From contig CANRDB010000001.1 of NCBI GenBank assembly GCA_947629315.1, positions 68,829-132,828 of the forward strand: a stretch of 64,000 bases of DNA. Reading direction: 5' to 3'. This DNA comes from an uncultured Bacilli bacterium (GTDB lineage: Bacteria; Bacillota_I; Bacilli_A; RF39; UBA660). The notes under the pieces are model-generated. The model did no database searches. It was not told the DNA's origin and worked only from the letters and a program-made list of their open reading frames with translations. Numbering within the stretch: position 1 is the stretch's first letter; the number at the start of each line of letters is the position of its first letter. Made by a program: the position numbers and the translations under genes. Positions 47,566 through 60,260 of this stretch are shown here, piece after piece.

Positions 47566-48195
47566 CTATTTCGCTTTTCTTTTTTTATATTCTAGACAAA
47601 AATTTTGTAATTGACAATTATCGCATAAGGGATTCTGTGCCTTACAGTAATATCTACCAAATAATACCAATTGATGATGTAATCGTCCAAGAGAATAGCC
47701 TTTCCATTTTCTCGTTAATTTTTTTTCAATGGTTAAGACATCATCATTTGGTTTTGCGAGCGCTAATCGCTTACTTACCCGGCTCACATGCGTATCTACC
47801 GCTACACAATTCTCTCCATATAAATTGGATAGAACCACATTCGCTGTCTTATGTCCTACCCCACTTAAACTCTCCAAGAATGCTCGATCATTCGGTACCA
47901 TTCCCCCTCTTTGGATAAGAGAATCCGCAATCTTTTTAATATTTTCTGATTTTCTTTGATAAGTACCAATCGGTCTAATAATCTCCACTAAATCTTCAAT
48001 TGGAGCATCCCTTAATGCTTCTAAAGTAGGATATTTTGAAAATAAAACAGCAGTAACCATATTGACTCTTTTATCTGTCGTTTGTGCACTTAGCATAACC
48101 GCTATTAGTAATTCATAGTCTTTTTGATATTGTAACTCACATCGTGGATTAGGATATAGAGAATCTAAATACTCAACTATCTTGTCCGTCATCAT
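47566..48195 (-). CDS. nth: endonuclease III
   Basis: LSAQTTDKRVN, LSGVGHKTANVVLSNLYGENCVAVDTHVSRVSKRL, C-x6-C-x2-C-x5-C cluster CKAQNPLCDNCQLQNFC. Confidence 0.95.
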   Translation of the reverse strand: MMTDKIVEYLDSLYPNPRCELQYQKDYELLIAVMLSAQTTDKRVNMVTAVLFSKYPTLEALRDAPIEDLVEIIRPIGTYQRKSENIKKIADSLIQRGGMVPNDRAFLESLSGVGHKTANVVLSNLYGENCVAVDTHVSRVSKRLALAKPNDDVLTIEKKLTRKWKGYSLGRLHHQLVLFGRYYCKAQNPLCDNCQLQNFCLEYKKRKAK

Positions 48196-48862
48196 TTAAC
48201 CAATCACAATCTATTAATTCTTTATTTACTTTTGATTTCTTAAAATTTCGACGATTCTTCTCTACATCCGCTTTCGTTTTAATTCCTTTTTTCTCCCACT
48301 CCATCAAAATTTTATCGATGTAACGAAAATGAGTAATTCCATTATAAACAGCTTCTTGAATAGCTAAAATCAACGTTTCTTCAGAGGTTCCCGTTTCTAT
48401 CCATCCCCGAATAGTTTCTATTTCTGAAGGAGATAACTGTCGTCCTAACTCCCGTTCACAAGTAGCATATAAATCATTAGGTTCTAAAGCATCCTTTTTA
48501 TCCATTAGTAAAAACGCTAACTTTTCATAAAGTAACTGTAAAGAGATTACCTCATTTCGGATTCCATCTTGCATGACTACATCCCAACTCAAACATCCTT
48601 TTTCAGATAAATTATTAATAATTTCTAGTACTTGTTGTAAGGGAATACTTAAATCTTCACTAATCTGTTTGGGGTTATACTGATTATCCGCACGATTCCA
48701 CAAGTAAAATAACATAATAAATTCCTGATCAGTTAAGTTAAGTTTATGATACTGTAGTAAAAATATCTTGGGAATTTGATAAGTCTTTTCTTTTAATAAC
48801 TCTAGAACTTGTTCCATAAAACCACCTACCACCATTATACAAGAAACTATTCTTTTGGGCAA
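48173..48862 (-). CDS. dnaD: DnaD family replication/primosome protein
   Basis: YATCERELGRQLSPSEIETIRGWIETGTSEETLILAIQEAVYNGITHFRYIDKILMEWEKKGIKT. Confidence 0.92.
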   Translation of the reverse strand: MPKRIVSCIMVVGGFMEQVLELLKEKTYQIPKIFLLQYHKLNLTDQEFIMLFYLWNRADNQYNPKQISEDLSIPLQQVLEIINNLSEKGCLSWDVVMQDGIRNEVISLQLLYEKLAFLLMDKKDALEPNDLYATCERELGRQLSPSEIETIRGWIETGTSEETLILAIQEAVYNGITHFRYIDKILMEWEKKGIKTKADVEKNRRNFKKSKVNKELIDCDWLNDDGQDS

Positions 48863-48863
48863 G

Positions 48864-48886
48864 AAAAAAAGGCTTAAGCCTTTTTA
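48864..48886 (-). terminator. short terminator hairpin
   Basis: AAAAAGGCTTAAGCCTTTTTTT on minus strand. Confidence 0.6.
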
Positions 48887-49537
48887 TTCATACTTTTGTC
48901 CACAACCTTGGCAAAATTGATCATCTGGACTTTTTCTTGGTTGACCACAATGACTACATACCTGAACATTTTGAACAGTTGGCGCTACCACATTGTTAGC
49001 TGGAGCTACTGGTTGTTGGTTCACAGGCATTACTTGCATATTTGGTAATACTTGCATTGGCTGTTGTTGTTGTGGCAACATTGCTTTAAATGTTGGAATA
49101 TCATCCATTACATTCAAAACAAGAAGCACAAGAGCTGCGATTACCATTAACCAATATCCAATAGAAACATAATCTAAAGTCTCAACAGATAATGCTAAAG
49201 AAAGAACATACCCTACAGAAAAATAAGATACATGTTTTCCTTTTTGTAGAAAATACGTAAGCATTGGAATAAGACTTGCTAAAACATAAACAATGCCATA
49301 GAACGTTGGACAACTATCCCAAAGATTAGCAGAATTAGTTACTCCATACATAGAAATCTTTACATATGGTAAAAAACTTGCTATCAAAAGTACTGCCCCA
49401 GCAGCTACCCCTGACCATTTCATAATAGTCTCTTTATCAACTGGTTTAGCAGGTGCTACCATTGGCATAGGTGCCATTCCATTTGCTACTGGCTGTTGCA
49501 TTCCAACTGGTTGTTGTACTCCATTTGTATTATTCAT
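48884..49537 (-). CDS. multi-TM protein with C-terminal zinc ribbon
   Basis: CSHCGQPRKSPDDQFCQGCGQKYE; four or more hydrophobic segments. Confidence 0.75.
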   Translation of the reverse strand: MNNTNGVQQPVGMQQPVANGMAPMPMVAPAKPVDKETIMKWSGVAAGAVLLIASFLPYVKISMYGVTNSANLWDSCPTFYGIVYVLASLIPMLTYFLQKGKHVSYFSVGYVLSLALSVETLDYVSIGYWLMVIAALVLLVLNVMDDIPTFKAMLPQQQQPMQVLPNMQVMPVNQQPVAPANNVVAPTVQNVQVCSHCGQPRKSPDDQFCQGCGQKYE

Positions 49538-49593
49538 TTTTTAACCTCCATTTTCTACTTTATTATAACATACTCTTTTTCGTTTATCAATAA

Positions 49594-50190
49594 TTAACGT
49601 TCTAAATGTATCACTTCGTATTCCTCTTTGACAAATAGAATCGTGTAACTGCGACTAGTAATTTTGTAAAAATCCCCCCACTTTTGATGAAGAGATTCAA
49701 TATAGTCAGAAGAAAGATTTTCATCATAAAAAATGACATTAACAGGATTTTCTATGGGAATTTCTTTCGTCAAATAAATATAATCACAATTTTTAGTCTC
49801 ATTTATACAAAAAGTTTTATCATGAAAATAAAAACGATTTCTTTCTAGTTGAAGATTCTTTAAAACAACAATATGGTCTAGAAGTACTTTATAAGGATAG
49901 ATGAGCGGATATTCCTCCCTCATAAAGACATACTGTAAATTTCTACTAAAAAGAGAAATCGTAGAATACAGTTCTTGTTCTCCTTGATAATCTAAAACAT
50001 ACAAAATATATTCTTCTTGATTTTTTAACAGAAGAGATTTACTTTCCTTTAAAGAAAGAAAGACAACTGCTAATTCATTTTCTTTCAGTTGAATATCAAT
50101 CGTTTTTAAACGACTAGAATAAATATGAATACATAAAAACGTACAATTTATGATAATAACAAAGAGCATAAAGAACAGAATTTTTTTCAT
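49594..50190 (-). CDS. hypothetical protein with N-terminal TM
   Basis: 198-aa ORF; MKKILFFMLFVIIINCTFLCIHIY. Confidence 0.65.
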   Translation of the reverse strand: MKKILFFMLFVIIINCTFLCIHIYSSRLKTIDIQLKENELAVVFLSLKESKSLLLKNQEEYILYVLDYQGEQELYSTISLFSRNLQYVFMREEYPLIYPYKVLLDHIVVLKNLQLERNRFYFHDKTFCINETKNCDYIYLTKEIPIENPVNVIFYDENLSSDYIESLHQKWGDFYKITSRSYTILFVKEEYEVIHLER

Positions 50191-50200
50191 ACCTACTCTA

Positions 50201-51307
50201 TCATATGATAGGATTGTTAGAATATGATTGCAGAAACAATAAAAGGTCTTGTTCTATATTCTTGACTGTCCCCTCTACAATGCTTTTTTCTAACAAGGGA
50301 TAGACTTGCGAAGGATGATATCCAAGCGAAATCAGTTTCTCTTTCGATAAAGCAATATCTTGACGATGATGAATTGGTAATGCTTGATATTGTTGTTCCA
50401 ATAATGAAAGTGGTAAGTTCTTCCATGCATAGTATAGTTTTCCATACTCTAACCCATATTGATAAAGCATAAAAGGTGTCATTTCTTTGAAAGACATCAG
50501 GTATTGGATATTTTTTATTTTAGACTGTTCTTCTCTCGTAAAAGGATATTGATTGGTGTTCAACACTTGTGCCCAAATCATTTCTTTATCAAAAATGATT
50601 TGACAATGAGAAAAATCACATGCCAATACTTTCCCTAGATGAAACTTTTGTAGTAACCTAATTCCCTTTTCTACGTTGGGAGAGGAAAAAATCTTATCCA
50701 ACTCTTCCTTTTTACGATAAAAAGATAAATGCTCCAAGAAAGATGCACAGGTTGTAATCGCTTCTTGGAGAGTTTCTTCTATCTCAAAATCTAAGATGGT
50801 TGCAAAACGAATCGCCCGTAAAATACGGAAAGGATCTTGTTGTAATTTTTGAAAAGGATTTGCTACAGAACGAATGATTTTTTCATCCAAATCTTTTTTC
50901 GCACCTAATTGATCTATCCAGTGTTCCTCCTTATCCATACAAACGGTATTCATGATGAAGTCTCGTCTTTCTAAATCCTCTAATAACGTTGAAACAAATT
51001 GAATATGAGGTGTTCTAACTCCCGTATATTGAATATCTTTTCGGTAGGTTGTAATCTCTACGGGTATTCCGTGATAAACCAATTTTGTACAACCATAATG
51101 AGTAGATACAACCTCTTTAAAGCATGCTTGAACTTGCTCTGGAGTAGCATTCGTGCAAATATCATAATCTTCACTTTTTCTTCCTAAATAATAATCTCTA
51201 GGATATCCACCGACCACAAAAGCCTCATACCCACGTTCTTCCAAAACTTTCAAAATATTTTTAATTTCTTCTTTCATTTGTCTCCTAAAAAAGATGGATT
51301 TCTCCAT
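50201..51307 (-). CDS. cca: CCA tRNA nucleotidyltransferase
   Basis: AFVVGGYPRDYYLGRKSEDYDICTNATPEQV, RRDFIMNTVCMD, PFRILRAIRFATILDFEIE. Confidence 0.93.
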   Translation of the reverse strand: MEKSIFFRRQMKEEIKNILKVLEERGYEAFVVGGYPRDYYLGRKSEDYDICTNATPEQVQACFKEVVSTHYGCTKLVYHGIPVEITTYRKDIQYTGVRTPHIQFVSTLLEDLERRDFIMNTVCMDKEEHWIDQLGAKKDLDEKIIRSVANPFQKLQQDPFRILRAIRFATILDFEIEETLQEAITTCASFLEHLSFYRKKEELDKIFSSPNVEKGIRLLQKFHLGKVLACDFSHCQIIFDKEMIWAQVLNTNQYPFTREEQSKIKNIQYLMSFKEMTPFMLYQYGLEYGKLYYAWKNLPLSLLEQQYQALPIHHRQDIALSKEKLISLGYHPSQVYPLLEKSIVEGTVKNIEQDLLLFLQSYSNNPII

Positions 51308-51318
51308 CTTCTCTTTCT

Positions 51319-51573
51319 TTACATATACTGTTCAATAATTTTAGGAAGACTTTCTTTTAAGTCTTCATTAAATTTAATAATTAATGTCTCCAACAAGTCT
51401 GGATCATCCACCTCGTCGACACCACTATCTCCTATCAACTCGCCAATGATAAATTCTTTATAGTTCTCTTTATTCACTAGATAAACATATTGACTTCCCT
51501 CTAGTGAAAGGATGGAAACAGCTACGTATTTTTTTTGATCATCTAATGTTAAAATATCTCCTTGTTCTATCAT
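51319..51573 (-). CDS. DUF1292-like protein
   Basis: DILTLDDQKKYVAVSILSLEGSQYVYLVNKENYKEFIIGEL. Confidence 0.55.
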   Translation of the reverse strand: MIEQGDILTLDDQKKYVAVSILSLEGSQYVYLVNKENYKEFIIGELIGDSGVDEVDDPDLLETLIIKFNEDLKESLPKIIEQYM

Positions 51574-53180
51574 ACTCTTTTAGTTCCTCCTTCTGCCAAA
51601 TCTAGTGCTTCTTGTGCTTCTATCTGTTTTTTCTTTCTATCTAATCTTAACCATGAAATAGTTCCAAAAATAGTTGTACTAACAGAAGCTGCTAAAGCAA
51701 CAAAATCTTTCATATTAGGTAATAATTGACTTAAACCAATATTGGCTGCCTTAACGGCTGCTAAAGAAGCAAAGCAATTCTTAGCGGCTACTAATGGGTT
51801 TACTCCAAAAATAGAAACTAATACTGTCGTTGATAAACATCCAGCAGCTGCTATCATACAAGCAACAACCGCTTTCTTATCAATAGAGGATTTCGCTTGT
51901 TCCCGACTAACGATATGATATTTTCTTCTACGTGAACGTCCCATACCAGAATTAAGATTAGGGTCACCATATCCATTCTGTTCAAAATCAGGTTCATCGC
52001 CCATCTGATTATTTTCATCACCAACATTTTCCTGAACATCGGCATTTTCTTGAGCACCAGCAGTATTTTGTGACTGTTCCGCATGGTTAGCATTTCCATA
52101 GCCTATTGCTTCTAAATACTCGTTTATAACAGAATCAACATCAAGACTAATGGTAGTAGGGCCAACATTCTTAACCGTCTCCAGAACCATTTTAGCAGGC
52201 CACTTTGTATTTATTAAGGTTTGTGCTGCTTCTTGTTCTGAATAACCACTTGCCTCTATCTCTCGCAAAGTATTGATAACTTCATTTTTTCCATATCTTT
52301 CATAAGCCTTTTGATATGAAAATTCCAAAGCATATCTGTTGTCATCGTTGCTATTTGCTAACAATATTTGATAACAGAAAGGTAATCCTATATCACCATA
52401 TTCGTGATAAAGTTCATTGGCTAGTACAGCACCACGCAACTTTGTATTTTCATATTTGCTTGTCAACTCATTCGCCAATTCTGCAACAAAATGTGTACGC
52501 ACATCTTTTTGTTGTTCTAAAGTCAACGCATGACCAGATTCCTCTAATTCTTTAAAAAGATAATCGATATCCTGATAATCAATCACGCGAGTAGTATAAC
52601 TCTCAAAAAATGCCTTACCAAGAGCACCAAAATTCTGTTGGTCAACATATCCTTCTGCTGTTGGCAATAAGTGTTCCCGCTTAAGTTGTTTCTCGTAGGA
52701 ATCTACCACTTTTTTGGGATTTAAAATAATCCCATCTTTTCCAGCTTGCACAATACCAAAAAGCACTTCTGATTCAGGATATCCTAATTTCAATAACTCA
52801 CTAGCAACAAAACCATAATCTGATTTTTTATATTCTGGAATAACATCTCTCAAAAATGCGACAACACGATTCACCTTATCTTTTTGATCAGGATCTTGTG
52901 TATCTGCCTTATTCTCACCACTGGTACTATTAGCAGCCTCTGCATGATTAGAAGCAGCTGCTTGCCTCTTTTTCTCTTCTTTCCAAACAGTCTTAGCAAT
53001 ATCTACCAATGTATATTTGACATCTACGTTAACATCTAACTGTGGATATTGATCCTTAATCTGTTGCAAAACACCTGATTTAGCGTATACATGGTTACCT
53101 ACTTGTTCAAAATTAGAAGATACAAACAATGGATTGTTACTAAAAAATTCTCTAAATTCGTTCATTTCTTGCTCTGTCAC
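51570..53180 (-). CDS. hypothetical protein with C-terminal TM pair
   Basis: 536-aa ORF; helical N-terminal region, acidic/Gln/Asn linker, hydrophobic segments near C-terminus. Confidence 0.75.
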   Translation of the reverse strand: MTEQEMNEFREFFSNNPLFVSSNFEQVGNHVYAKSGVLQQIKDQYPQLDVNVDVKYTLVDIAKTVWKEEKKRQAAASNHAEAANSTSGENKADTQDPDQKDKVNRVVAFLRDVIPEYKKSDYGFVASELLKLGYPESEVLFGIVQAGKDGIILNPKKVVDSYEKQLKREHLLPTAEGYVDQQNFGALGKAFFESYTTRVIDYQDIDYLFKELEESGHALTLEQQKDVRTHFVAELANELTSKYENTKLRGAVLANELYHEYGDIGLPFCYQILLANSNDDNRYALEFSYQKAYERYGKNEVINTLREIEASGYSEQEAAQTLINTKWPAKMVLETVKNVGPTTISLDVDSVINEYLEAIGYGNANHAEQSQNTAGAQENADVQENVGDENNQMGDEPDFEQNGYGDPNLNSGMGRSRRRKYHIVSREQAKSSIDKKAVVACMIAAAGCLSTTVLVSIFGVNPLVAAKNCFASLAAVKAANIGLSQLLPNMKDFVALAASVSTTIFGTISWLRLDRKKKQIEAQEALDLAEGGTKRV

Positions 53181-53231
53181 TTATATCACCTCTAGTTTAC
53201 ATTACGATAACATTATATCACAAAAGGATAC

Positions 53232-53263
53232 AAAAAAAAAGCATTAAAAATTAATTTAATGCA
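53232..53263 (-). terminator. rho-independent terminator of HU gene
   Basis: GCATTAAATTAATTTTTAATGC followed by TTTTTTTTT on minus strand. Confidence 0.7.
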
Positions 53264-53538
53264 TCTTTTAATTTTGAACCAGCTTTTACTGTTACTGCTA
53301 CTCTAGCAGGAATGTTGACAACTTCACCAGTTCTTGGATTACGTCCTTTCTTAGCTGCTTTCTTTTTAGCAGTAAAAGTAGTGAATCCAGTTAATGTAAC
53401 TTTTCCTTCTTTTTTTAATCCTTTAATAACTCCACTCATCATGGCATCTAATGCACGAGTAGCATCTGCTTTTGTTAACCCAGTCTCTTCAGCTATGTAG
53501 TTAACTAAATCTGTTTTAGTCATAGACTTACCTCCCAA
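53251..53538 (-). CDS. HU-type DNA-binding protein
   Basis: MTKTDLVNYIAEETGLTKADATRALDAM...GFTTFTAKKKAAKKGRNPRTGEVVNIPARVAVTVKAGSKLKDALN. Confidence 0.97.
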   Translation of the reverse strand: MGGKSMTKTDLVNYIAEETGLTKADATRALDAMMSGVIKGLKKEGKVTLTGFTTFTAKKKAAKKGRNPRTGEVVNIPARVAVTVKAGSKLKDALN

Positions 53539-53641
53539 ATTTCTATAAGCTATCTTGCTTACACTTTAAGAATATCATATTCAAAATATAAAAGCAAGTT
53601 TTTTTTCAATTTTCCTTTATTTTAAAGATATTTTATCCCTT

Positions 53642-54760
53642 TTATTTCGCATTCTTGTTTGTAAAATCTCTTATCTTTTTAAACTGATCACTACATTCGA
53701 GATTCGTTTTACTAAGTTCCTCAAATAATTTCTTTTGGTCTCTCGATAGTTTTTGAGGAATCACAACATTAATTACTACATACATGTTTCCTTTAGAACC
53801 AGTATGGATATCCTCAATACCTTTGCCCTTTAAACGATGTTTATCACCAGTAGCTGCTCCTTCGGGAATCGTCAATTTCACATTCCCATATAGGGTTGGA
53901 ATTTCTTTCTTACATCCTAAGACAGCTTCGGCAATGGTAATCGGAATCTCTAAGTAAATATCATTATCATCCCGAACATAGAACTCATGATCTTTCACAT
54001 AAAATTCCAAGTAGACATCTCCATTTGGTCCACCAGCAGTACCAGCATCCCCTTTACCAGCTAAACGAAGTTGATTACCAGTATTGACACCAGCCGGTAT
54101 TTTTACCTCTAAATCGACATCTTTAGAAACGGTTCCACTACCGTGACATTTTGAACAACTAGTTTCAAATGTAGAGCCACTTCCATTACAACTTGGACAA
54201 GTCGTTCTCGTCATAAAAGCTCCAAATAAGGTTCTTTGTTCGGCTGTTACCGTTCCTGTACCATGACATCTAGAACAAGTCTTTTCTCCTAAGCCACCCT
54301 TTCCATCACATTTTTCACATTCTTCAGCAACATTCAAATGAATGGTTTTCTTCGTTCCATAAACAGCTTCTTCAAACGTAAGATTGACCCGCATGATTTT
54401 ATCGGCACCTTTACGACTCCGATTGCTGCTTCTTCTTCCGCCACCACCGAAACCGAAACCAGCACTACCAAAGATGTCTCCAAAAATATCACTAAAATCA
54501 AAATCAGAGAAATCAAATCCAGCTCCCCCGTTCATTTGATCAAAGGCAGCATGACCATATTGATCGTACTGTTTTCTCTTACTTTCATCACTTAAAACAG
54601 CATAAGCTTCCTGTGCTTCTTTAAATTTTTCGGCGGCATCAGGTGCTTTATTGACATCGGGGTGATACTGTTTCGCTAACTTTCTAAATGCACTTTTTAT
54701 TTCTTTATCAGAGGCATCCTTACTGACACCTAAAACCTCATAATAATCTCTTTTATTCAT
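53642..54760 (-). CDS. dnaJ: chaperone DnaJ
   Basis: J domain with HPD, Gly-rich region, four CxxCxGxG zinc repeats. Confidence 0.98.
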   Translation of the reverse strand: MNKRDYYEVLGVSKDASDKEIKSAFRKLAKQYHPDVNKAPDAAEKFKEAQEAYAVLSDESKRKQYDQYGHAAFDQMNGGAGFDFSDFDFSDIFGDIFGSAGFGFGGGGRRSSNRSRKGADKIMRVNLTFEEAVYGTKKTIHLNVAEECEKCDGKGGLGEKTCSRCHGTGTVTAEQRTLFGAFMTRTTCPSCNGSGSTFETSCSKCHGSGTVSKDVDLEVKIPAGVNTGNQLRLAGKGDAGTAGGPNGDVYLEFYVKDHEFYVRDDNDIYLEIPITIAEAVLGCKKEIPTLYGNVKLTIPEGAATGDKHRLKGKGIEDIHTGSKGNMYVVINVVIPQKLSRDQKKLFEELSKTNLECSDQFKKIRDFTNKNAK

Positions 54761-54779
54761 GTTACCACCTACCTACGTT

Positions 54780-56591
54780 TTAAATTAGTTTCTTTAATTC
54801 TTCCAGTTTATCCTTAAACATCGCAATTGCCTTTTCAATTGGCTCTTTGGTAGTCATATCGACCCCTGTCTTTTTCAAGATAGAAAGAGGATAATCGCTT
54901 CCACCACTCGATAAGAATGTCAAATAGTTCTCTTGTGCTCCCTCTTTGCCATTTAAGATGTCACTGGCAATAGCGATAGCGGAAGATAATCCTGTTGCAT
55001 ATTTATATACATAAAATGGGGTATAGAAATGAGGAATTCTTAACCATTCATAGCGAATTGCTTCATCACTCACAATCTGTTCTCCATAATATAGTTTATT
55101 TAATTCATAATAAGTATTGCTTAATTCTTCTTCTGTAATAGGAATATTTTGTTCATACTTATCATGCATTATCATTTCAAATTCAGCAAACATTGTCTGA
55201 CGATAAATGGTCGTCCTTACTTTGTCTAGAAACTCTGTTAAGTAAAGCATCTTTTCTTCTTTCGTCTTTGCATGTTTATATAAATAATCATTGATTAATA
55301 CTTCATTCACTGTAGATGCTATTTCCGCCAAAAAGATAGGATAGTTGCAATTCATAGAATTTTGATATTTATTAGAATAATAACTATGCATAGAATGTCC
55401 TAACTCATGACCTAATGTACTGACCGCATCAACGGTACCATTATAATTTAAAAGAAGATAAGGGTATGTATCATAAGATCCCCAACTATAGGCACCTGAT
55501 TTTTTCCCACTACTTGGAAATTTATCAATCCAACGTTCTTGAAATGCTTTTTCTAAATCCTGTAAATAAGTTTCTCCTAATGGTTTTAAAGCTTCCATTA
55601 AAATTCTCTTGCCCTCTTCAAAAGGAATATTATCAGGAGTAGCATCTACCAAATCTACATAGATATCCCACATATGCATCTCATCTAATCCCAAAGCTTT
55701 TTTACGAAGTTCCATATAGTCATACATTTCTCCTAGATGCTCATGGACAGCATCAATGAGATTATGATAGACAGACACATCAATATTATCATGATATAAA
55801 CTCATTGCTAAAGGATTTTCATATTTTCGAACATCACTCATAAAGAAATCTTCTTTGATTTGTCCTTTATAAGCAGACGAAATGGTATTTTTAAAACTTT
55901 CAAAATAGTGATACATAGCGGTGAAGGCATCTTTTCGTACTCTTCGATCCTTACTATTCATAAATTTTTGATAGTTACTATTGGTAAGTTCCTCTTCTTC
56001 GCCATTCTCATCTATAATCGTTCCAAGATTAATATCTGCATTATCAAAGTTATAGAACACTTCATCCCCTGTACCAAAAGCATTACTAGCTTTGGTAATG
56101 ATGGCTTCTTCTTTCTCTGATAAAGTGTGTTCTTGATAACGAAAAGTTTGTTCCAAATCAAACGCATAATCCTCTAATCTAGAATCTTCTTGAATATAAG
56201 TCAATACTTTTTCGTAAGGAGTCGCTAACATCTCTGATTGAACAAAAGACAATCTTGTTGCGATATCTTCCATCATCTTCTCTACTCTTGACTTCATCTT
56301 TTGATATTCTTGATTGGTAGTATCCGTATCGCAATTCATTTTAGCATATAAATATACGACTTCACTTAAACGATTCATTTTATCATAAGTCACATAAAAA
56401 TCATATAAAGTAGAACTACTTTCCATAATTCTTCCTTTAAAGTTTGCAACCTCTTCTACTAAAGATAATACGTTATCAATATCTTTCTCCCAATCCTTTG
56501 AAAAGGCATACATTGGCGTTAAATCCCACTTATCTTTTTCTTCTATTTCATCTCTTTTTGGTAGTGCCATAAATTCTCCCTTTCTATACAA
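54780..56591 (-). CDS. pepF: oligoendopeptidase F (M3 family)
   Basis: VSTLGHELGHSMHSYYSNKYQ HExxH motif and PepF C-terminal pattern YKYATGLSSAIAIASDIL. Confidence 0.95.
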   Translation of the reverse strand: MYRKGEFMALPKRDEIEEKDKWDLTPMYAFSKDWEKDIDNVLSLVEEVANFKGRIMESSSTLYDFYVTYDKMNRLSEVVYLYAKMNCDTDTTNQEYQKMKSRVEKMMEDIATRLSFVQSEMLATPYEKVLTYIQEDSRLEDYAFDLEQTFRYQEHTLSEKEEAIITKASNAFGTGDEVFYNFDNADINLGTIIDENGEEEELTNSNYQKFMNSKDRRVRKDAFTAMYHYFESFKNTISSAYKGQIKEDFFMSDVRKYENPLAMSLYHDNIDVSVYHNLIDAVHEHLGEMYDYMELRKKALGLDEMHMWDIYVDLVDATPDNIPFEEGKRILMEALKPLGETYLQDLEKAFQERWIDKFPSSGKKSGAYSWGSYDTYPYLLLNYNGTVDAVSTLGHELGHSMHSYYSNKYQNSMNCNYPIFLAEIASTVNEVLINDYLYKHAKTKEEKMLYLTEFLDKVRTTIYRQTMFAEFEMIMHDKYEQNIPITEEELSNTYYELNKLYYGEQIVSDEAIRYEWLRIPHFYTPFYVYKYATGLSSAIAIASDILNGKEGAQENYLTFLSSGGSDYPLSILKKTGVDMTTKEPIEKAIAMFKDKLEELKKLI

Positions 56592-56624
56592 GAGAAAGTT
56601 CTAGAAATCTAGAACTTTACTTCT

Positions 56625-59094
<2,470 letters not shown>

Positions 59095-59098
<4 letters not shown>

Positions 59099-60105
59099 TG
59101 GTCATTCCTTTCAATATTTTCCTTTATGTAATCAAGAAGAGTAATTACTCGGTCATACTCCATCCTCTTTGGACCAATCAAAGCAATGGTTCCCTCTTCT
59201 CCATTAATATTATATTTCGTTTTGACAATCGTCACATCATCATCAAAATGATTTTCACTTCCGATATAGACATTAATGCCATTTCCCTCTTCCTTAATAG
59301 CTTTAACCATTTCTTTATCCTCAAATTTATTGATGATATCTCGAATCTTGTCGGCATCATGGAATTCTGGCTGCATTAAAATGTTTCGTCTACCTGTCAT
59401 TTTAACACTTTCATTTGTCGCAAAATCGCTAAAAGCATGATAAAAAGCATTATATAAAATTTCATGTTGTTCCACATAAGAAGCAATAATCGGTTTTACT
59501 TGAAATTCTAGAAAACTGCTTACATCATCAATTGGTGTTCCAACAATTAATTTGTTAATTAATTCTACCGTCTTTCCAATATCTTTAGAAGATACATGTC
59601 CTTCCAAGTAGATGTTTTTATGTTCTACATGCCCCTTGTCCGTAACGACAATGGCCACTAATTTTTCCTCATCAATTGGAATGACTTCCACTTTACTAAC
59701 TAAATTATCCTTAGAAGCATTTCCAAGAACAACAGCTGTATAATTGGTAAGTTCCGCAACAATTTCCATACTCTGTGAAATGACATCACTAAGGACTAAC
59801 GATTTATTATTGACAATCGTCTGTAATTTTAACATATCATCACCAGATAACTCTTTTGGTTGCATGATATGATCAACATAGTAGCGATATCCTTGTTCAC
59901 TAGGAATTCTTCCACTTGAAATATGTTCTTTTTCCAACAATCCGTATTCCTCTAGTTGACTCATTTCCGCACGAATAGTCGCACTAGAACAATTGAGTGT
60001 ATCACAGATAGATTTGGAACTAACGGGTTTTGCTGTTTGAATATAATCTTCGACAATCAGTTTTAATAAATCAACTTGTCTTTGTGTTAATATCAATTGT
60101 ACCAC
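59095..60105 (-). CDS. hrcA: heat-inducible transcription repressor HrcA
   Basis: LTQRQVDLLKLIVEDYIQTAKPVSSKSICDTLNCSSATIRAEMSQLEEYGLLEKEHISSGRIPSEQGYRYYVD; actual start may be TTG (~60096) after AGAGGTGG. Confidence 0.97.
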
Positions 60106-60108
60106 CTC

Positions 60109-60135
60109 TTAGCACTTCTTCTTCCAACGTGCTGA
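60109..60135. promoter_or_regulatory. degenerate CIRCE operator (proximal)
   Basis: TTAGCACTT-N9-ACGTGCTGA versus consensus TTAGCACTC-N9-GAGTGCTAA. Confidence 0.75.
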
Positions 60136-60139
60136 AATA

Positions 60140-60168
60140 AGTATAACATTCTTTTTTAGCAATGTCAA
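60140..60168 (-). promoter_or_regulatory. sigma-A promoter of hrcA operon
   Basis: Minus strand TTGACA (60163-60168), 17-bp spacer, TATACT (60140-60145). Confidence 0.9.
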
Positions 60169-60182
60169 TAGCAGAGTGCTAA
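60156..60182. promoter_or_regulatory. CIRCE operator (distal)
   Basis: TTAGCAATG-N9-GAGTGCTAA. Confidence 0.85.
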
Positions 60183-60211
60183 ATAAGTGAATTTGTGGTT
60201 ATTCCTTAGAA

Positions 60212-60257
60212 AAGAGTTCAAAAAAATCGTTATTACTAACGACTTTTTTGAACTCTT
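60212..60257 (-). terminator. rho-independent terminator
   Basis: GAGTTCAAAAAAGTCGTTA-GTAA-TAACGATTTTTTTGAACTC long hairpin followed by TTTTCT. Confidence 0.85.
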
Positions 60258-60260
60258 ATA

